Below the pieces are notes generated by a model, which saw nothing but the letters and a program-made list of their open reading frames with translations, was not told the origin of the DNA and made no database searches. Shown here one piece after another: positions 59,484 to 64,000 of a DNA stretch of 64,000 bases. Made by a program: the position numbers and the translations under genes. The stretch's first letter is position 1. Every line of letters begins with the position of its first letter. This stretch comes from Methylobacterium aquaticum. Lineage in GTDB: Bacteria; Pseudomonadota; Alphaproteobacteria; Rhizobiales; Beijerinckiaceae. The stretch lies in contig NZ_CP043627.1 in assembly GCF_016804325.1 (NCBI RefSeq), positions 4,523,001-4,587,000 on the forward strand, read 5' to 3'.

Positions 59484-60884
59484 ATGACAGTCGAGCCCGC
59501 CGACGCCGTCGAGGAAATGCTGCCGCCGGCCCGCCTCGTGCCGCTCGCGCTGCAGCACGTGCTGGTGATGTATGCCGGCGCCGTGGCGGTGCCGCTGATC
59601 GTCGGCCGGGCGCTCGGCTTGAAACCGGAAGAGGTCGCCTTCCTCATCAGTGCCGACCTGTTCGCCTGCGGCCTCGCGACCCTGATCCAGTCGGCGGGAT
59701 TCTCGGGATTCGGCATCCGCCTGCCGGTGATGATGGGCGTGACCTTCGCGTCGGTCGGCCCGATCCTGTCGATGGGGGCCCTGCCGGAGATCGGGCTTCT
59801 CGGCATCTACGGCGCGGTGATCGCGTCGGGCGTGTTCGGCCTCCTGGTCGCGCCCCATGTCAGCCGCCTGCTGCCGCTGTTCCCGCCGGTCGTCACCGGC
59901 ACGATCATCCTGGTCATCGGCATCTCGCTGATGCGGGTCGGCATCAACTGGGCCGGCGGCGGCCAGCCGACCCTGACGAGGATCATCGATGGGGTGCCCG
60001 CCACCGTGCCGAACCCGAACTACGCCCAAGCCGGCGGCCTCGGCATCGCCCTCCTGGTGCTGCTCGTGATCCTCGCCTTGATCCGCTGGGGCAGGGGCTT
60101 CGTCGCCAACGTCGCGGTGCTGCTCGGCATCGTCGCCGGCTCGGTCCTGGCGGCGTCCTTAGGGCTCATGCATCTCGACAAGGTCGCGGCGGCGCCCTGG
60201 TTCGCCCCGATCCTGCCGTTCCATTTCGGCTGGCCGCAATTCCACCTGGTGCCGATCGCCACGATGTGCGTGGTGATGATCGTGACGATGATCGAATCGA
60301 CCGGGATGTTCCTGGCCTTGGGCGAGATCACCGGCCGGCCGGTCTCGCAAGACGACCTCGCCCGCGGCCTGCGGGCGGACGGGCTCGGCACGCTGCTGGG
60401 CGGCATCTTCAACACCTTCCCCTACACCTCGTTCTCGCAGAATGTCGGCCTCGTCGGGGTGACCGGGGTGCGCTCGCGCCACGTCACCGTGGCGGGCGGC
60501 GTCATCCTGCTGGCCCTCGGGCTGCTGCCGAAGATGGCGGCGCTGGTCGAGGCGGTGCCGCAGGTGGTGCTCGGCGGCGCCGGGCTGGTGATGTTCGGCA
60601 TGGTCGCGGCCACCGGGGCGCGCATCCTCACGGGCGTCGATTTCCGGGGCCGGCCGAAGAACCAGTTCGTGGTGGCGGTCGCGGTCGGCTTCGGCATGAT
60701 TCCGCTGGTGGCGCCGACCTTCTTCCGCAACCTGCCGCACGCGCTGCATCCGCTGCTCGAATCGGGCATCCTGCTCGCCTCGATCGCCGCGGTCCTGCTC
60801 AACGCCTTCTTCAACGGCGTACGCAGCACCGAGCAGGCCGGGCGGGACGCCGCCAGAGCCGCTTCCGCCGCCGAACACGTCTGA
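59484..60884 (+). CDS. Nucleobase:cation symporter-2, urate/xanthine permease
   Basis: 466 residues from ATG 59484; ATGs at 59475 and 59460 are possible alternatives. About 14 membrane segments with the NCS2 motifs: LQHVLVMYAGAVAVPLIVGR with the conserved His, TMIESTGMFLALGEITGRPV (Glu of the binding site), and GLGTLLGGIFNTFPYTSFSQ, then NVGLVGVTGVRSRHV. It resembles UacT/PucJ-type urate permeases. It is 24 bp before urate oxidase, which fits urate uptake followed by oxidation. Confidence 0.92.
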   Translation: MTVEPADAVEEMLPPARLVPLALQHVLVMYAGAVAVPLIVGRALGLKPEEVAFLISADLFACGLATLIQSAGFSGFGIRLPVMMGVTFASVGPILSMGALPEIGLLGIYGAVIASGVFGLLVAPHVSRLLPLFPPVVTGTIILVIGISLMRVGINWAGGGQPTLTRIIDGVPATVPNPNYAQAGGLGIALLVLLVILALIRWGRGFVANVAVLLGIVAGSVLAASLGLMHLDKVAAAPWFAPILPFHFGWPQFHLVPIATMCVVMIVTMIESTGMFLALGEITGRPVSQDDLARGLRADGLGTLLGGIFNTFPYTSFSQNVGLVGVTGVRSRHVTVAGGVILLALGLLPKMAALVEAVPQVVLGGAGLVMFGMVAATGARILTGVDFRGRPKNQFVVAVAVGFGMIPLVAPTFFRNLPHALHPLLESGILLASIAAVLLNAFFNGVRSTEQAGRDAARAASAAEHV

Positions 60885-60908
60885 TCCGGGATATTGCAAG
60901 AGGAACCC

Positions 60909-61745
60909 ATGACCCTGCTGCACAAGACCTACGGCAAGGGCCGGGTGCGGGTGATGCGCGTCCACCGCGACGGCGACCGGCACGAGGTGCGCGAGCTGAC
61001 CGTGAAGGCGATGCTGACCGGCGCCTTCGACCGCACCTTCACCGATGCCGACAACAGCGCCACCGTCTCGACCGACACGGTCAAGAACGTGGTCTACATC
61101 GTCGCCCGCGAGAATCCGGCCCTGCCGGCGGAGGCGTTCTGCCGCGCGGTGGCGAAAACCCTGCTCGACAGCTATCCCCAGATGGAGACGGCGACCGTCA
61201 CCGGCCACGAGACCCGCTGGAACCGCCTCGCGGTCGACGGCGCCGCCCATCCCCACACCTTCACGCTGGACGGCAACGGCCAGCCCTTCGCCCGGGTGGA
61301 GCTGTCGCGCGAAGGTGCCGTGGTGGAATCCGGCCTGTCGGGCTTCACCTTCCTGAAGAGCACGGAATCGGGCTGGGCCAACTACGTCAAGGATCCCTAC
61401 ACCACGATTCCCGAGACCCACGACCGCATCGCCGCCACCAGCATGGAGGCGACCTGGCGCTGGACTTCGGAGCCGGCCGATTACGAGGCCGCCAACGCGC
61501 TGATTCTCGAGACGCTGCTGCGGGTCTTCTCCGGCAGCTACAGCCACAGCCTGCAGGACAGCCTCTACCGGATGGGCATGGCGGCGCTGGCGGCGGTGCC
61601 GGAGATCGAGACGATCACGCTCGCCTGCCCGAACAAGCATTACCTGCTGGCGAACCTTGCGCCCTTCGGCCTCGACAACCCGAATCAGGTCTTCATCGCC
61701 ACCGACGAGCCGCACGGGCAGATCGAGTGTACGGTGGGGCGGTGA
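60909..61745 (+). CDS. uox: Urate oxidase (uricase)
   Basis: 278 residues. Cofactor-free uricase that turns urate to 5-hydroxyisourate. Motifs seen: KTYGKGRVRVMRVHRDGDRH at the start (catalytic Lys), TDADNSATVSTDTVKNVVY with the Thr of the catalytic pair, and GFTFLKSTESGWANYVKDPY with Phe and Arg/Gln pocket residues later (PNKHYLLANL). ATG 60909 has AGAGGAA upstream. In an operon with the urate permease. HIU hydrolase and OHCU decarboxylase genes needed to reach allantoin are not in the window. Confidence 0.95.
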   Translation: MTLLHKTYGKGRVRVMRVHRDGDRHEVRELTVKAMLTGAFDRTFTDADNSATVSTDTVKNVVYIVARENPALPAEAFCRAVAKTLLDSYPQMETATVTGHETRWNRLAVDGAAHPHTFTLDGNGQPFARVELSREGAVVESGLSGFTFLKSTESGWANYVKDPYTTIPETHDRIAATSMEATWRWTSEPADYEAANALILETLLRVFSGSYSHSLQDSLYRMGMAALAAVPEIETITLACPNKHYLLANLAPFGLDNPNQVFIATDEPHGQIECTVGR

Positions 61746-61794
61746 GGGTCGGCTGAGATCCTGCTTGGCTGGCTCTGCTGTCATCCCACTCGCA

Positions 61795-61924
61795 ACCTCA
61801 TCCTGAGGTGCCGAGCGATCGAAGATCGCTTGGCCTCGGAGGAGGGCTCCAGAAGCCTTGCGATCCCTGGAACCCTCCTTCGAGGTCAGTCCATCTCTGA
61901 TGGACTAACACCTCAGGATGAGGT
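61795..61924. repeat. CATCCTGAGGTG-type hairpin repeat, copy 2
   Basis: Outer arms ACCTCATCCTGAGGTGC and CACCTCAGGATGAGGT pair; inner arms TTGGCCTCGGAGGAGGGCTC and CCTCCTTCGAGGTCAG partly pair. The left tip is CGAGCGATCGAAGATCGCT and the right tip AGTCCATCTCTGATGGACT. The right tip here resembles the left tip of the copy at 42331. Confidence 0.85.
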
Positions 61925-62025
61925 CGAGGATGGGACGGGCGCCGGACAACTGTCGCGAAGATCATCAGATGAAGCGTTCGCATGATCCAAGGCGACATCC
62001 AGCGTCGTCCAGTTGGACATCTCGA

Positions 62026-62207
62026 TGTCATCCCGGGGCCGCGAAAGCGGGACCCGGGATCCATAAACGCTGACCTTTCAGGATGTAGCGGAACGCCGAC
62101 CGCCTCGTCTGGCGGCGTCAGCGGTTATGGATCCCGGGTTCTCGACTTCGTCGAGCCCCAGGATGACGAGGAGGGTTTCAGTTCGGTCGGGCGCCTCAAC
62201 AGGCTCT
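62026..62207. repeat. GTCATCCCGG-type palindromic repeat, copy 2
   Basis: Runs from TGTCATCCCGGGGCCGCG to GAGCCCCAGGATGAC, then carries the module CTCAACAGGCTCT (62195-62207), the inverse of the module that opens copy 1 at 20521. With the repeat at 61795, the 61746-62249 gap is almost wholly repeat DNA. Confidence 0.83.
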
Positions 62208-62249
62208 CATATGATTTCCGGTTGATCGCTTCGCGATGCGGAAACCGTA

Positions 62250-63386
62250 TCAATGCCGCGTCGGGTTCGCCCCCACCGTCTCGGCCGTGAGCCAGTCCAC
62301 CACCTCCGCCAGGGCCTCCCGCGGCGGCAGGCCTCGCCCTTGCGCCTCGGTGAACAGGGCGAGCTGGCGGTCGGCGCTGGTGCCGCGGGCGACGATCCAG
62401 CGGGCGAGGTCGAGCTCGGCCTCGCACCCCAAGGCCCGCGCATCCTCGGCGACGAGCGACAGGGTCTCGGCGAGCACCGTCGCCACCGGCCGCGCCGTCC
62501 GCGTCGCCTCGCAGACGAAGCTGCCGTGGATGCCGTAGCGCTGGGCCCGCCAGCAATTCTCCGCCGCGATCGCCTGCGAGGCCCCGGTGAGGTCGCGGTG
62601 AAGCGCCGGCGCGTGGGCGAGCCGGCGCACGAGGCAGCGGTAGAGCGCCGCGATGGCGAGCGCGTCGTCGAGGCGGGTGCAGCTGTCGGCGATGCGGAGA
62701 TCGAGCCCGGGCCCCGTCGGGGACGGGCAGATCACCCACCAGACGTGGCGCGGGTCGTCGATGGCGCCGGCTCCCACCACCATGTCGAGGTAGCGGGCGT
62801 AATCGGCATCGTCCCGGAACAGCGGCGGCAAGCCGCTGCGGGGCAGCTCCCGCGATGCGGCGAGGCGGTAGCCGAGGAGCCCGGTGCGCTGCGCCTGCCA
62901 GAACGGCGACGAGGTCGAGAGCGCCAGCAGCAGCGCGAGGTAGGGCTGCATCCGGTTCATCAGGTCGATCCGCGACACGCCGTCGGGCACCCCGACCCCG
63001 ACGCTGAGGCCGCAGACGATGGTGCGGCTGCCGACCATCTGGAGGTCGCGCAGCACCCGGCCGCGGGCGGCCTGGTCGCGCGGGCGCACCCGGCTCCACT
63101 GGGCCAGCGGATGGGTGCCCGACGCCATCAGGGCGAGGCCGCGGGCGGAGGCCAGCGCGCCGATCTCGCGGCGCAGGGCCGCGAGGGTCGCGCGCGCGTC
63201 GCCGAGATCGCTCGCCGGCTCGGTCGCCCAGACCAGCTGCGGCTCCATCAATTCGGTGCGCACCTGCGGGTGGGCGGAGCGGCAGGCGGCCAGGAAATCG
63301 CGGGTGCGGGCCCGGGCGGCGTCGCGCTTGCCCGCATCGTTGATGAACACTTCCTCCTCGAGGCAGACGTCGAAATCCGCTCGCAT
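62250..63386 (-). CDS. GCS2-type carboxylate-amine ligase (YbdK-like)
   Basis: 378 residues from ATG 63386, which has GGAGG 8 nt upstream. It belongs to the glutamate-cysteine ligase 2 fold: EEEVFINDA near the N-terminus (metal ligands), VRTELMEPQLVWATEPASDL, SGTHPLAQWSRV and later RIADSCTRLDDALAIAALYR. YbdK-like enzymes have weak glutamate-cysteine ligase activity and mostly unknown substrates. It follows rsmE on the same strand. Confidence 0.9.
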   Translation of the reverse strand: MRADFDVCLEEEVFINDAGKRDAARARTRDFLAACRSAHPQVRTELMEPQLVWATEPASDLGDARATLAALRREIGALASARGLALMASGTHPLAQWSRVRPRDQAARGRVLRDLQMVGSRTIVCGLSVGVGVPDGVSRIDLMNRMQPYLALLLALSTSSPFWQAQRTGLLGYRLAASRELPRSGLPPLFRDDADYARYLDMVVGAGAIDDPRHVWWVICPSPTGPGLDLRIADSCTRLDDALAIAALYRCLVRRLAHAPALHRDLTGASQAIAAENCWRAQRYGIHGSFVCEATRTARPVATVLAETLSLVAEDARALGCEAELDLARWIVARGTSADRQLALFTEAQGRGLPPREALAEVVDWLTAETVGANPTRH

Positions 63387-63552
63387 ACGCAACACCTCCG
63401 GCAAAAGCGGGCCGCGACGCGCCGAGGGTCGCGCGCCGCGAATCGGCGTGCGCCCACGGGGCGGCTCGGTCAGTCAGCGCTTGAATTGCGGCGCGAGCCC
63501 GGATGGTCGCGGCCGCGGAACGGGGCGGATCGGGCCCCTTGTCAGGCCCTCG

Positions 63553-64000
63553 TCAGGCCTTCTGCCGCCCGTCGCCGAGCACGGCCTGGACCAGGGCGAG
63601 CACCGCCACGGCGGCGGTGTCGGCGCGCAGGATCCGCGGGCCGAGGGAGAGGCGGACGGTGTTGGGACGGTCTCCGATCAGGGTGCGCTCCTCCGGCGTG
63701 AACCCCCCCTCAGGCCCGATCACAACGGCCAGCGGAACCGGGGCGTTCCCGGACGAGGCTTGCCCGGAGGCCGCCTGCCGCAACGCCGCGACCGGATCGG
63801 CCACGGGCGCGTCCTCGTCGCAGAACACCAGCAGCCGTTCCGGCGCGAGCCCGGCCAGGGCTTGCCCGAGCGGCGCCGCGTCGCGGATCTCCGGCAGGCT
63901 CAGGATCCCGCATTGCTCGGCGGCCTCGATCGCGTTGGCCTGCAACTTGTCGAGCTTGATCCGGTCGCCCTGCGTGCGCCGCGTCACCACCGGCTGGATC
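63553..64000 (-). CDS. rsmE: 16S rRNA m3U1498 methyltransferase (partial, C-terminal part)
   Basis: About 149 visible residues; the N-terminus is beyond the right edge. SPOUT-fold RsmE that methylates U1498 of 16S rRNA. IQPVVTRRTQ, EAAEQCGILSLPEI, VIGPEGGFTPEERTLI and LGPRILRADTAAVAVLALVQ are the family motifs for SAM binding in the trefoil knot. Confident on identity. Confidence 0.95.
   Translation of the reverse strand, partial: IQPVVTRRTQGDRIKLDKLQANAIEAAEQCGILSLPEIRDAAPLGQALAGLAPERLLVFCDEDAPVADPVAALRQAASGQASSGNAPVPLAVVIGPEGGFTPEERTLIGDRPNTVRLSLGPRILRADTAAVAVLALVQAVLGDGRQKA

Overview
The window is very GC-rich and densely packed. Its gene content and order suggest an alphaproteobacterium of the Hyphomicrobiales, most likely Methylobacterium or a close relative. 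Supporting signs are the SdhAF4-like gene divergent from rsmB followed by a heparinase II/III gene, purE-purK, two YdcH/DUF465 genes, a PaoABC-type molybdenum hydroxylase, and several families of long palindromic intergenic repeats. The genus assignment is inference; no rRNA or other phylogenetic marker lies in the window.

Layout. 1-4265: a peptide-type ABC importer operon (binding protein and two permeases, the second cut by the window edge) below a LysR regulator. 4442-8435: a secreted Pro-rich protein, a secreted carboxymuconolactone-decarboxylase-like protein and a TonB-dependent siderophore receptor. 8816-15801: glutamate synthase gltB and gltD with a glutathione-transferase-like gene between them. 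16878-20375: a TPR lipoprotein, purE-purK and two divergent DUF465 genes. 20769-25181: small regulators and enzymes (AraC/DJ-1, isochorismatase-like, VOC, WYL regulator, LysE exporter, alpha/beta hydrolase). 25265-29043: a paoABC-like molybdenum aldehyde oxidoreductase. 29357-31545: an M20 dipeptidase and an Asp/Glu racemase-family gene. 32338-37415: a TetR-controlled RND efflux operon with a perfect 20-bp operator-like palindrome. 38121-42205: an OpuBA/ProV-type ATPase, small proteins and priA. 42573-47955: a seven-gene redox operon. 48309-55912: L,D-transpeptidase, cupin, PH-domain protein, SdhAF4-like, rsmB, heparinase, diguanylate cyclase and aldo/keto reductase. 56070-61745: a MHYT-PAS-kinase-receiver hybrid, RNase HI, urate permease and urate oxidase. 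62250-64000: a GCS2-type ligase and the C-terminal part of rsmE.

The most unusual block is the minus-strand operon 47955-42573. It holds an IorA-like [2Fe-2S] subunit, a Tat-signal IorB-like molybdenum subunit, a small cytochrome c, a flavocytochrome-c sulfide-dehydrogenase-like flavoprotein, SoxX, a SoxY relative whose carrier arm reads AACVEGS instead of GGCGG, and SoxZ. SoxA, SoxB and SoxCD are absent. It reads as a periplasmic oxidation system in which a molybdenum hydroxylase, flavoprotein and two cytochromes work with a covalent SoxYZ-like carrier.

Six genes (siderophore receptor, GST, gltB, M20 peptidase, small cytochrome c, IorB-like subunit) each regain a normal reading frame if one G or C is added. 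This points to systematic single-base deletions in the assembly rather than six real pseudogenes. The coordinates given for these genes span the whole interrupted gene where that could be worked out.

The intergenic regions hold at least four kinds of repeat: a paired REP-like element (two copies), a roughly 130-bp hairpin repeat with exchangeable tips (two full copies and one fragment), a GTCATCCCGG-type repeat (two full copies and one fragment), and a nested-palindrome element with MITE-like ends. No tRNA, rRNA, CRISPR array, prophage or transposase gene was seen.
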